From Cynocephalus volans (lineage: Eukaryota; Chordata; Mammalia; Dermoptera; Cynocephalidae), in the NCBI RefSeq assembly GCF_027409185.1, contig NC_084468.1:55553001-55617000 (forward strand): DNA of 64,000 bases, read 5' to 3'. Below, in pieces: positions 1-10,656 of the stretch (its first letter is position 1; the number at the start of each line of letters is the position of its first letter). Under the pieces are notes generated by a model. It did not search any database. It had not been told where the DNA came from and saw only the letters and a program-made list of their open reading frames with translations. The position numbers and the translations under genes were made by a program.

Positions 1-1455
1 GCCCCTATTGATGGTGGTAAGTGGTATGCTGTAACATTAATAAGATTCTCATCTGAGCTGGTTTGGGATAAAGTACAGGTGAAGTGGAAACATTGGCTTA
101 TGCGGTAGTTCTAGCTTTCAATTGGTGATCGTTGATGCATTACTGGGCAGTAGTAGACACTGATGATAAGTGACCTCATGACTTAATAGAGCTTTTGGGT
201 GTTTTCAGTTCTACTAATTCTTAAGGCTTACTGGGTGCAGCAGCAATCCATCATTCAATAGAAAAGGTCCATTTTAAATCAAGCCGCAGCATATCCAGTG
301 GACCTAAGTAAGTTTCATGAAGTGGTGGTACAGTCTCCATGTTACCTACTTCTGTCACTGTTTCAGCTTATATCTACATGATTCAGGAGGGCTGGATCCT
401 CACAACTAGCTGATGACTGAGAAAAACCAGGGACCTGTTTCACAAATTGTTTAGCTTGTTTTATTGCTGTTAGCTAAAAATGGACTGTTACTGTGTTGAA
501 CAGACCTGTGAAAAGTACACTTGGATGTATACTTTGAAGGAGGGAGAAGTGGCCTGAAGTAATAATGTATACATAGAGTCTGGGTAGTGTGAACAGCTTG
601 ACATGTTGGCTTAGAGTCCTGGAAAGGCAATCAGAAAGTGAGAGGCAAAGACATCTGGAGAAGTAACATGCTGATGGGATGTATGGGAATGGGCACACAG
701 TGAGCTAAGTTTTGTGTTTCACACTAATGCCCACCACAGAATACCCAATGCAGAAAAGACACTAAAAACAAAGGTTCACATGGTGATTTGCCTGGTAGAT
801 GTCACTGAGTCCTATCCTTGGCTTCTCCAGTGCTTGTGCAATGGGTTCATGAGTAGAATAGTCATGATGGCAGGGATACAAGTTATTCAGGGTCCCAACA
901 GCATTTCACCCTGACAAAGCTGATTGAGCTACTGCATTCTTAGCAATGGACACTTTGCTTGGGTAACAAATTAGTTATAGGGAAATCACCTGGGTAACAA
1001 ATTAGTTCTGTCACACTTCTAATCTTCTACACCTGTGCCTCATATAGGTTTGCCTACCCTGATTACACTGTCTCTGCCAGTGTCATTGTGGGAGAGCTTA
1101 TGGTATGCCTGATTTACTGACATGGGTTGCCTCAAGCAGAACCTCAGACTAAGGTTCCACTATCCATTTTATAGTGGAGAATTTGTGACCATGAGTGTAT
1201 GACTACAGAATCCACCAATCCCACCATATACACATCACTCTTAAATACTCAACCGAATAGAAACTTGGAATAGTCTATTAATGGCTCATCTGGGGCATGA
1301 GATGGGAAAAAAATACTACAAAATGATAGTTCTGTCCTCCAGAGTGTAATATTTATGATAATTCAAGAACTAATTTATACTGCTCTGTCATCAATAGCTA
1401 GAATATCTATTTCCAGAGACTAAAGGTTGAAAATAATATTTATCATCAGACATAG
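1..1455. other. Old repeat-like DNA without a recognisable gene
   Basis: No reading frame here looks like a known protein; the longest are 66 to 74 codons and lack conserved motifs. The stretch directly precedes the 5' end of a MaLR-type LTR at 1456, so it could be decayed internal sequence of that retroelement, but I see no residue-level proof. A 17-bp direct repeat (960-976 and 991-1007) lies inside it. Confidence 0.3.
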
Positions 1456-1487
1456 TGACTATTCAGGGCTGAATTGTTTCCTCCCAT

Positions 1488-1847
1488 TGGGAAAATATAG
1501 GAAAATGGTCAGGGCCCCTCAGATGTTCAGAATTTTGCCAAGAATTTGCTGTAAATATCCTCAGGTGTTCCTTGTTACTACTTAATATAATTGCGTATGG
1601 GCACCCAGGTGTCCTGCGTTATGGACTTGAGTATAAAGAACTAACAGCTCTGCTACACAGTGCTTCTCAGAACTCTCAGAGAAGCTACTAGGACAGCTCC
1701 TCCTAGCTCTGAATAAAGCCTGTTAATTTCTTACCCATGGCTCTCAGGACCTCTTTCCTATTACCTAGCTCGCAGACATGCATGTGGAGGGTTTGTGACC
1801 CAGTCTGTGCAACAGACTCGAGGGGTCTGTGAGCCCTAGCTTTACCA
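1488..1847 (+). repeat. 5' LTR of the provirus
   Basis: Matches 6921-7259 almost end to end. It has a TATA-like 'gtataaag' near 1631, an AATAAA polyadenylation signal near 1712 and ends in CA before the primer-binding-site candidate. It is about 20 bp longer than the 3' copy, partly because of a short extra segment near 1682-1694. Its first bases (tgggaaaatata) match the start of the divergent LTR at 7351 better than the start of its own 3' partner. Confidence 0.8.
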
Positions 1848-1848
1848 T

Positions 1849-1866
1849 TGGCATAGCTGGCAGGAT
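1849..1866 (+). other. Candidate tRNA primer-binding site
   Basis: It begins with TGG one base after the CA end of the 5' LTR, the expected place and start for pairing with a tRNA 3' CCA end. I could not assign the primer tRNA. Confidence 0.55.
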
Positions 1867-1892
1867 TTTTGAGCAGGTACAGGAGCCAAAAT

Positions 1893-2140
1893 CCCCTTGG
1901 AGAGGGAGGAGATGTGGCTACTCCTGAATGTGTAGTACCCTATGGCCACTTTCCTGTTGACTGGGATCTGGTTGCTGCTTACTATACTGCAAGTCAGCAT
2001 AGACCAGGCACTCCATGAAGCAATGCAGCTTCAGAGAGCCCCTTAGGAGGGGGAGGAAATGTGGCTATCCTTGAGTATGTGGTGTCCGGTGGCCACTTTT
2101 CTGCTAACCAGAGCCTTGCTACTTCTCACTATGCTACAAA
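1893..2140 (+). repeat. 146-bp imperfect tandem duplication in the provirus leader
   Basis: The segment from 1893 (starting ccccttgg) recurs from 2039 (starting ccccttag). Both copies carry 'gaggagatgtggcta'-like and 'ggccacttt'-like blocks in the same order, and both end near 'actatgctacaa' or 'actatactgcaa'. The copies have diverged at many positions, so the duplication is old. Confidence 0.75.
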
Positions 2141-2149
2141 CTGATTGAG

Positions 2150-3180
2150 ATTTAAAGAAGAAAGCAGAGTTGTTGGAAGCACGTATAATCTGTCTGGAGG
2201 ATGATGTGCTGCAACTGGGCACCCCTGCCTCTCACTCCAGGGAGAATGACAAACCCACTGGTGAGTTGGGGGAGACCGTGCATCTCCAGGCATGACCTGT
2301 TGTGCACAAGAAACCGAAACACAGGCAGACTATAGGACCAGGTGGACAATTGGCAGGTGATCCACAGGTTGACTGAATTCACTACCTATGTCCTATATAT
2401 CCAGGTTGAATTAGTTAATTTAGGGAGACAGTTCCAGCAGAAACAGGGGGAGCCCCTAGCTGCTTGGCTGTTGCTGTTATAGGACCTAGGGGTGGACAGT
2501 GTGATATGATCTGGTGAGGAGATGGAGAAGTTGGCCTCCAACCCCATGCACCCATCCCTGAGGCAGCGGGTACAGAATAGCCATAGATATGCACAAGGGC
2601 CAGATAATCACTCCTTAAAGGAATAGGTGAATGCAGCTGCCCGAACCATGTGGGTGAATGCTGGGGAACTGTCCACAATTGTGAGTAAATGCCAAACATA
2701 TACTGACTTGGTTCAAGTAATTTGGGAGCTGGGGATGAGGCAGTCCATGTTTAACGTGAACATCCATGGCCTGGACAATGAAAGTCTGACAGGCAGCATG
2801 AGAGACATAGTGCTGCAAAATACCCTGTCAATGTCCTTTGGGTCACTGATGGCCATACTGGCCCCATACATTGGTGGTCCTATACATGAAGTAATGACCA
2901 TAATAGCCAGCTTGGGTGAAGTAGAGGATAGCAGACAAGCAAAAGTGTCTAAAAGGGGGCTAAGACACAACCCCCAAGAAATGATCAGGATTTTATCCTG
3001 ATGGACCAAGAAAAATTAGCTGTAAGCAGATGTGGCTTGACTTGCTTGCAGCAGGGGTTGATAGCAAGAAAACTGACTGGCAGCCAAATGCGGTCCTATT
3101 TGCCTTGTGGCAGCAATTACACCCTGAACAGAGTTTCACTAAACATCCAGAAATAGGTAGCAAAGTGCGCTCGGTGAATT
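2150..3180 (+). pseudogene. Gag-like region of the provirus, broken
   Basis: It lies between leader and protease, where gag belongs. The longest open stretch is 2627-3001 (124 codons), mainly helical in composition and with no membrane segment. I see no CCHC zinc knuckle. Stops interrupt the frame upstream (for example TAG near 2625) and directly after it. The assignment rests on position, not on a recognised capsid motif. Confidence 0.5.
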
Positions 3181-3600
3181 TAAAGTATTTTTTTATTGCT
3201 CCTGAGTAGGTGGGTGAAATGTTCCAGCTTGATTAGGGAACAGGCCAAGGTACTCGTCTTTTGGGGGCAGGCAAGGACTGGAGGCCTCATGTTGAATTGG
3301 CAATACATTGGTGAAGGATTAATGTGCAGCGTGTTTGGGCATTGGTTGATATAGGCACTGAATGTAGCCTGATATATGGCAATCCAGATATGTTTCCAGG
3401 GGCCACAGTTCGTATAGATGGATATGGAGGACATACTATTGAAGTCAAAGCTGTGTCACTGCCATTAAGCATAGGATGATTGCTCCTTCATGTATATAGT
3501 GTATATATATCCCCAGTAGCTGAACACATCTTGGGTATGGATGTACTTTATGGCTCACACCTGCAAACAACAGTTGGAGAGTTTTAGCTATGAATATGGA
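3181..3600 (+). pseudogene. Retroviral aspartic protease-like region, broken
   Basis: A reading frame around 3331-3480 shows a Leu-Val-Asp-Ile-Gly stretch with the Asp-Ile-Gly at 3348-3356. That is where retroviral proteases carry their catalytic Asp-Thr/Ser-Gly triad. The middle residue is Ile here, not Thr or Ser. Hydrophobic and glycine-rich segments follow, as expected for the flap and second strand. Stops in the flanking sequence mean no intact product. Confidence 0.55.
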
Positions 3601-3611
3601 CAATAAAGCCT

Positions 3612-4640
3612 GTGTTATGGGGATATGCTAAACATGACTCACTGGTATTACCTCAGCCAAGATGTATAGTTAATGTAAAGCAATATTGCCTACTGGGAGG
3701 ACATGCAGAGATAGGAGCCACTATACTGAAGTTAGAGAAAGTTGGCATTATTCATCCAGCTTATAGCCCATTTAATGCTCTGGTATGGCCAGTGAAAAAA
3801 CCTGATGGTACCTGAAGAATGACTGTGGACTATTGAGAACTAAACAAAGCAGTGCCTCCTTTGCATGCAGCCATGCCTTCGGTTCACAACTTGATGGATC
3901 AGCTGATGACTAAGCTGGGAACTTATCATTATGTATCGGACCTTGCAAGAGCTTTTTTTCTCTATTCCAATCTTGGCTGATAGCCAAGATCAGTTTGCCT
4001 TCACCTGGGAAGGGAGGCAATGGACCTTTCAAGTATTGCTCCAAGGTTAGCTGCATAGCCCAACCATCTGTCATGGTTTAGTGGCTGGGGACCTAGCTAA
4101 GTGGACAAAGCCCAGCATGGTTGCAATGTTGTACTGCATTGATGATGTGTTGTTAACCTCTGATTCTCGTACAGATTTAACTCATACAGCTCCAAAGCTG
4201 CTAAGCCATTTGGAACAATGTGAGTGGGCTGTGAACACAGCCAAAGTACAAGGACCTGGGCTGTCATTCAAATTCTTAGGAGTGGTCTGGTTGGGTAAGA
4301 CAAGAGTCATCCCAGAAGCTATTATAGACAAGATACAGGCATACTCTTGACCCACAACTGTAGCTCAGCTACAGTCATTTTTGGGACTTCTGGGGTATTG
4401 GAGAGCTTTTATTACACATATGGCTCAAATGGCATGCCCACTGTGTGCATTAACAAAGAAAGGAGCCCCCTGGGATTGGACTGAGGAAATAGAACAGGCT
4501 TACTGGGCTACAAAAAGGGCAATACAGCAAGTACAGGCTTTACAAGTGGTTGATCCCACCAAGCCTTTTGAATTCGACATAAATAACACTCAAGAGGGGT
4601 TAGGATGTGGTTTGTGGCAGAGACAAGACCGATTCTGAAC
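3612..4640 (+). pseudogene. Reverse transcriptase-like region, broken
   Basis: Open segments at 3612-3815, 4081-4350 and 4381-4638 read as successive parts of a polymerase. The first has a 'SPFNALVWPVKKPDG' stretch typical of the fingers. The second has the YxDD-type catalytic site, read here as Cys-Ile-Asp-Asp (4135-4146). The third has the 'LGLLGYWRAFI' thumb and connection signature. In-frame stops lie near 3813, 4348 and 4636, and at least one frameshift lies between 3815 and 4081. No functional enzyme is possible. Confidence 0.8.
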
Positions 4641-5455
4641 ACCTGTAGGATTCTGGTCTCAGCTCTGGAAAAGTGCTGAACTACGCTGTTCTCTAATAGA
4701 AAAACAGTTAGCAGCTGTGTATTCTGCCTTAATGGCCACTGAAGCTATCACAGGAATTGCCAAAGTCCTAGTAAGAACAACATATCCCATACTAGATTGG
4801 CTGCGCACTTGGGCAACCAACCCTAAAACAGGTGTAGCTCAGATGCCCACTCTGTCTAAATAGGGAGCATATATAGAACAAAGAAGCACTTTGTGAACGA
4901 GTCCTCTGTCCAAAGAGTTGCAAGCTGTGCTAGGCCCGGTAGAGGGTGTGGAGGAAACTTTGACACAACCCTTACCCATGGAGGTGGAGGCTACATCTTT
5001 CCATGAGGGACAGGAACCTATCACAGAACAAGCTTAGTATACAGATGGCTCTAGCATGGGACCCTCAGCATCATGGACAGCTGTTGCTTACCAGATACTA
5101 TGTGGTATGAAAACAGCACAGGGCAAAGCAGTCAATGGGCAGAATTAAGAGCTGTTTGGATGGTAATAAAAATGAGCCTGGGCCATTAACCATCTGTACT
5201 GACAGTGGGGCTGTATATAAAGGTTTAATCCTTTAGATTTCTACTTGGAAATATCAACGGTGGATGGTAGGCCACCAACCCCTAGGGGACAAGCCATGTG
5301 ACAAGAATTACGGGAATTGGGACATGGGAAAGAAGTAACTCTTTTCTATGTTACAGGACACTTCCCCTTATACAGTCCAGGAAATGATGAAGCTGATGCC
5401 TTGGCTAAGGTAAGATGGCTGGAGAAAGCCCCAGCTACTGATGTAGCCCAGTGGT
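4641..5455 (+). pseudogene. Connection and RNase H-like region, broken
   Basis: Fragments in shifting frames carry a Thr-Asp-Gly-Ser-Ser box (5041-5055), an Ala-Glu-Leu-Arg-Ala stretch (about 5142-5156), a Thr-Asp-Ser box (about 5199-5207) and a late Asn-Asp-Glu-Ala-Asp box (about 5383-5397). These match the order of RNase H catalytic residues. Stops, for example TAG at 4861, and frameshifts break it. Confidence 0.65.
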
Positions 5456-6260
5456 AACATCGATGAATGCAGCATGTTGGCAGCAAGACCATGTGGATGG
5501 TGGCTCAAAGATGAGCTTTGCCTACAAAATGGGAAGATGTAGTGAATGCCTGTTGTGCCTGTCCAGCATGTGCTCAAGAGAGTCCATACCCCTGTCAGGT
5601 TCCCCCTACAGATGGGCAAATAACTTGAGGAAGGGTGCCCCTGACTCAATGGCAAGTGGACTTTGTAGGACCACTGCCAAGGTCAGAGAATTTCATGTAT
5701 ATCTTCACTGCTGTTGATACAGCTACTGGTCTTCTACTTGTATGGCCTTGTAAGGCCCCAGACTGGGTAAACACTGTGAAGGCACTGAATAGCCTTATGG
5801 CCATGTATGGCTGGCCTATAGTCATAGAGAGTGACAGTGGAACACACTTTACTGGACATGAGGTTCAGAAGTGGGCTTCCCAGTTGTCTATTCAGTGGAA
5901 GTTACATGTGCCATATCATCCCCAGGCAGCGGGGATGATTGAGCAAAACAATGGCCTTTTAAAAAAGGGGCTAAGGCTATCTGCCCAACCCCCATCCCTG
6001 AAAGGACACAGTGGTTATGGCTGACAGTCAGGATTCTAAATGAGACCCCAGAAAGGTGGACCCTCTCCAGTGGAAACTCTGTTGCATAGGGCTGCAGCAC
6101 CTATACAACTGCAAGTCGCTACTAGACATGAACTTTTAAAGCCAGGATATGGCAAGAATAGAAATATTCTCTTACTGGCCCCAACCTGTTTACAACAGGG
6201 ACAGACAGTACAATGGGAATGGCCTTGTAGAATAGAAGCCCCCATATACGCTGGGTAGGC
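5456..6260 (+). pseudogene. Integrase-like region, partly open
   Basis: The 5635-6024 frame is open for 129 codons and covers an integrase catalytic core. It contains 'WQVDFVGPLP' (first Asp), 'ESDSGTHFTG' (second Asp) and 'GMIEQNNGLLK' (Glu), so all three DDE residues remain. Upstream, a paired Cys-x-x-Cys (near 5554-5565) suggests the N-terminal zinc-binding domain, but in broken frames. Downstream, 6040-6258 is open in another frame and probably encodes the C-terminal domain. Confidence 0.75.
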
Positions 6261-6920
6261 CTAATAGGGCCTTGGGGAAAAGGATTAGAAAAAGACTTGC
6301 AAATTTTACCTTGGGTGACAAGTACCTGTCCTACTCGAGTAAAGGTAACATGGCCTAGAACAGATAAGCACTCTATTCCAAAGGGCACATTTTTATTATA
6401 ATTATGGCCAATTATGAATTCCTCTATACTGTCACATGTAGAACCTGCAGATCCAACAGTACTAGCAGATAATGTATGGTATCATAAACCAGTTAAGATA
6501 CCTATTCCTGCAACCATCCTTTCCCAGGATGGCAAACTGGCATGCATCTTACCAGAGGGGCGAGAACTCCCCCTATTAGTACCAGTAACCCTTCTGTCTT
6601 TTTGCCCATAGTGTTCTGGCTGCGGGCAGCAGAGTCTGGATACATACATACATTCGTTTGACCAGTGTGTCAGCTTATTGAATATGCTCATTGAATGTAC
6701 ACTGAACTATACACCAATGATGACTACTAACCAGACATGTGCGGCTAGGCTAACAGTTGAAAGAACAAAACGACAGAACAAGCTTTAAGAGCAAGCCTTA
6801 AGGCATATTGGACAGATAATAGGTTATATGAATGTAAGGGTCATTTATCCTCGCTAAGGGAATATCGGGGAAGATTCTGAACGCATCATTTGTACAGCGA
6901 GGGACCCTGAAGGGATGGAT
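6261..6920 (+). pseudogene. Unassigned 3' internal region of the provirus
   Basis: It lies between integrase and the 3' LTR. The segment 6414-6611 is open for 65 codons but resembles nothing I can name. I see no signal peptide plus transmembrane pattern that would mark env, and no dUTPase motif. A purine-rich stretch just before 6921 (agggatgga) is a weak polypurine tract candidate. Confidence 0.4.
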
Positions 6921-7259
6921 TGTTCAGAAAATGGTCAGGGCCCCTGAGATGTTCAGAATTTTGCTGAGCATTTGCTGTAAATATCCTCAGGTGTTCCTTG
7001 TTACTACTTAATATAATTGCGTGTGGGCACCCAGGTGTCCTGGGTTATGGACTTGAGTATAAAGGACTAGCAGCTCTGATCCATAGTGCTTCTCTGAGAG
7101 TTCTGACAGCTCCTCCTCGCTCTGAATAAAGCTTATTAATTTTTTACTCATGGCTCCCAGGACCTTTTTCCTATTACCTAGCTCGTAGACCTGCATGTGG
7201 AGGGTTTGTGACCCAGTCTGTGTAACAGACTCGAGGGGTCTGTGAGCCCTAGCTTTACA
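6921..7259 (+). repeat. 3' LTR of the provirus
   Basis: It starts TGTTCAG and ends TTACA. It shares the TATA-like 'gtataaag' near 7056 and AATAAA near 7125 with the 5' LTR. The 5-bp cccgt flank follows directly. Confidence 0.8.
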
Positions 7260-7350
7260 CCCGTCCTCCCACCCCAAATTCATATGCTGATAACCCTACC
7301 TCCAATAGGTCAGAATCTGAGTGTATTTGAAGATAGACTCTTTAAAGAGG

Positions 7351-7912
7351 TGTAGGGAAAATATAAGAAAATGGTCAGGGCCCCTCAGATGTTCAGAATC
7401 TTGCTGAGCATTTGATGTAAATATGCATGTGAGCCCAGGTGTTCCTTGGTTATTTTCTAATGGAATTGCATATGGGCACCTAGGTGTCCTGGGTTATGAC
7501 TTAAGTATAAAGGATGAGTGGTTCTGATCCACGGGGGCCCCCTGCCCTTAGGATGCCCCCGGGGAGGTTATAGGGAAGCCACTTCTGCTGCTGGTACTGC
7601 AAGCTGTTGCTGCCAGTGTCCCCGGGATGCCCTGAGAAGGCCGCCACCGCTGCTGCCGCTGGATCTGCTGTGAGCTGCTGTCTTTGCTGAGGAATCTGAG
7701 AACTGAGCTCACATGGACCCGCATGTGAGGGGTCTGGTGACCCAGCCAGTACAATGGGTTTGAAGGGTCTGGGACATAGCTCTGACAATACAAATGGAAA
7801 ACTTGGTATAACTAAAATAATGAAACATTTTGGGTTTAGTTATGAGTTATCAATAACCCTTAGCATAACTATTGCTGTAACCCAACAACTGGCATAGTCG
7901 TGTAGCAAGACA
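7351..7912 (+). mobile_element. Divergent related LTR with unusual GC-rich 3' half
   Basis: The first 180 bp (7351 to about 7530) match the U3 part of the provirus LTRs, including 'gaaaatggtcagggcccct' and a 'gtataaagga' TATA-like site. The next 200 bp are GC-rich and unlike those LTRs. LTR-like sequence returns at 7730-7787 ('ggtgacccagccagt', 'gggtttgaagggtctg'). Flanks agagg (7346-7350) and agaga (7913-7917) could be an imperfect target duplication, which would place the end near 7912. Otherwise the LTR ends near 7787. Confidence 0.6.
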
Positions 7913-8788
7913 AGAGATAAGGGTAAAATGAGGTCATTAGCATGGGGCCTAATCCAATATCAACTGGTGTCTTTATAAAAAGAGATTAGGACACAGGGAA
8001 GACATAGAGAGAAGACGGCCACCTACAAGCCAAGGAGAGAGGCCTCAGAAGAAACAAAACCTGCCATGCCTTTAATCTATGACATCTAGCCTTCAGAATT
8101 GGGAGAAAATAAATCTTTATTTTTTAAGCCACCCAGTCTGTGGTACTTATTGTTATGACAGCACTTGCAAACTAACACAGTGGCCACCTTACAAAATTCG
8201 TATTTTCTCTTTTTTCATCTTGGGCTATGCTGTATTGACTATTTCCTCTACTGAACCTGAGTTTCGACTACTGAACCAACAGACAAATGAAATGTTATAT
8301 TAACAGGAATAATTGACCCTGATTATTCTAAGAACTAGGATTACTCTTACATAACAGGGACAAAGAGAAATATGTCTGAAACTTGGGGAAGACACTGGAG
8401 CATTTCTCCAGGCTTCAGTGCTTCTTGAATAGGCAATTGCAGCAGCCAGAGTGTGAAAAGACCAAGCCAATCAAGGGCTCAGAACACTCAGGGTTGACAG
8501 TGTGTCTCCCAATCAGGCAAGCAAACCAGCCTGGCTGCAATGCTTGCTAAGAGCAAGGGGAAACTAGAATTGGTGGTGGTGGAGGGTGAAGATGAGTATC
8601 ATTTACGGCTTTGGATGCAGTTGCAGCAGCTCGTTTCTTCTGTTGTATCCTTTTAGAGATTCTGGCTGGTCATTTCCTCATAACAGGGCTGGGCTGGCTA
8701 TGTGATTTTTGGGGCCCAATGCAAAATAAAGACAGGGCTCCATGTTCAAAAAGTAGAGAAAATACCATGAAAGATACTTAAATACTGT

Positions 8789-8872
8789 ATGAAGTGGGTC
8801 ATCAAAAAGTTCATGGAAAGATTCACATCATCTTTTAATTCCATTTTTCCATGATCTTTTGAAACCTCATAT
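8789..8872. mobile_element. Short palindromic mariner-like element, copy 1
   Basis: The left end resembles 'tcaaaaagttcatggaaag' and the right end is its inverted partner ('ttccatgatcttttgaaacctcata'), so the whole forms a hairpin of about 84 bp. It belongs to the same family as the copies at 12953, 13532, 25908 and 48779. Confidence 0.6.
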
Positions 8873-10550
8873 AGAACTTCTTGTCCTGCTGGGCCCTCTC
8901 TTGAATAGCCAGTTGTCTTTAATTTGCTATTTAGTGTTGTGCTCTTATGGTAAGGGGATAACTGCAGGGTGAGTGCATATCTTCACAGGTGCCCTGGATC
9001 CCCTGTTAACTCAGCATGCTTGTGAGTGGCCTACAAGATGTCACCTTTGCCCTTCTGCCAGCTGCAGGACCAACACACTACACAGGGCAGGAGGAGCACA
9101 GGGGTTGAGGGGAGTCAATTTCTATTTTCCAAGGGCTCACAACACCAACCCATGATGGAGGAGTGACCCCCAAGGGATTGCAACCTCTGTGTTGGGAAGC
9201 ATTTAGTATCTGGTATGGGGATAGACAGAAGCTTGTCCCTGACTGGTTGCCTGCCACAATGCTGCCAGCCAAGACTAGGACTACCATTGTCATGCCCCAC
9301 TCTGAGACACTGTGGGGCATATGACCCAACAATCCTCCCTGTACCTGTGCCCAGGCTGTGGCTGGGGTAGTACACAGGGCTCTCCATTAATGTAACCTGG
9401 TCACTGCAGGGGAATGATAGGTTGGCAGCAGTGTCCTACAGGCCAGAGCGGGTAGGGAGCCAGGCACCTGCACAGCAGTGCACAGGGAGCAGGCAGCCTA
9501 GGCTCCTCCACACGGAGGTGGTGGGAGGTGGGACTATGCAAGAGCTGAGGCTTCGACTATCCTCTCCCTTCTCCAACTCATGCATTCTTAATTATCCTAT
9601 CAGATATTACTTACAAAACACAAATTCAAAGATAAAATTTTTAAGAATGTCAAGACAGTAACTGCAGAGTATTACACTCTAAGCGTCCAGCCCCATAGAA
9701 CACGGACTCTTGAGGACTGCACAGGTCACAGGCCAAGGAGGCTGCCTCTGCCTTGAAGGGTGAACCTCATATAAGGCCTGAGTGGACTAACTGGTACAAG
9801 GTGGGACTTCAGAAAACACTTTTGGTGTCCTGAGTCACACTCCTTCCATCTGACTCTGATTTTATCCACAGCTATGGTGGCTAGTTCTGACCTGTGGTAG
9901 AAACGCTATACTGTACTACATGCACCTTGATGGTCTGCTGCATATTGCTACCTTCTGTTGTAGGACCATCTCTGAAGCCAAAAGCATGCAAAGCCCATGC
10001 ACAAGTGTGGCATAAAAGTTTGCGGGCGTTAAAACCCCTGAGGTCAACTCTCAATCCTTGTGGGATGGGAGCTGTTGGGCAAAATGTATAGCCCTCTGGT
10101 GCCTCATTTCTGAGAGTCATTCTTAAATCTTCCCAAAGATCCTGATGGAAATAGAATTCTTGGTTTCTACAGCATTATCATTTTGGCTTTTCATTCTTTT
10201 CCTTTTCCTCCTTCTTGCTTTCTGGGATCATCTCTCATGCACATAACTTTGCATCAGGCACTGACTTCAGGGAATGAAAATTAAAATGTGGGTGAAGATG
10301 AATGAACAGCTAGTGCTACTGCTTATTCTTTTCCCACTATATCATTCAATCATCCCCCAGTGCTTTCATAATAAGTCCCAGTAATCTGATTATGTGAATT
10401 GTAAAGTCCTTAACAAAATTCCCAAGACTTTGATGGGACTTCTAGAAGCCGGGGAAATTAAAACATCTCTTACGAGCTGTAGTGTCCTGTTTTCCAAAAA
10501 GTGGAAATCTCAACCCACTCCCCCTTTGTAAAAGTATAATTCTCTCTCTC

Positions 10551-10656
10551 TTTTTTTTTTTTTTTTTGGCAGGTGGCTGGTACAGGGATCTGAATCCTTA
10601 CACTTGGTTTTATGTATAAGGCTGTGCTCTAATTAACTGAACTAACTGGCCAGCCC
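10551..10656 (-). mobile_element. tRNA-Ile-derived SINE, monomer (t-SINE-like)
   Basis: Read on the minus strand, it starts GGGCTGGCCAGTTAGTTCAG, close to the 5' half of tRNA-Ile with an A box. It continues to a degraded B box (GGATTCAGATCCC) and a CCAGCC end, then runs straight into poly-A (T run at 10551-10567). There is almost no non-tRNA body. This monomeric tRNA-plus-tail design is that of dermopteran t-SINEs. Confidence 0.7.

Larger units (their letters stand above)
1488..7259 (+). mobile_element. Decayed ERV-L-like provirus with two LTRs
   Basis: The element has a 5' LTR (1488-1847), a primer-binding-site candidate (1849-1866), gag-, protease-, reverse transcriptase-, RNase H- and integrase-like regions in retroviral order, and a 3' LTR (6921-7259). 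Imperfect 5-bp flanks, cccat (1483-1487) and cccgt (7260-7264), look like a target-site duplication within the older MaLR LTR. Multiple stops and frameshifts break every region, so it is not coding-competent. By eye the LTRs differ at roughly 20 of about 330 aligned bases plus small indels, which indicates an old insertion. No env or dUTPase was recognised. The ERV-L (class III) assignment rests on the general look of pol and the 5-bp duplication and needs a search. Confidence 0.75.
1456..8179 (+). mobile_element. MaLR-type (MLT1-like) LTR, split by two later LTR-element insertions
   Basis: Three pieces read as one LTR of the ancient mammalian MaLR group: 1456-1487, 7265-7350 and about 7913-8179. 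The last piece has the typical ending: an AATAAA-containing stretch near 8108, then a region resembling the conserved 'aagccacccagtctgtggta' block, ending near 'aactaacaca'. The provirus at 1488-7259 and the LTR from 7351 interrupt it. Removing both leaves a continuous LTR-like sequence. Family name is from memory. Confidence 0.6.

Noticed and set aside
6261..6920. Retroviral envelope gene
   Set aside because: No signal peptide, cleavage site or transmembrane pattern; too short.
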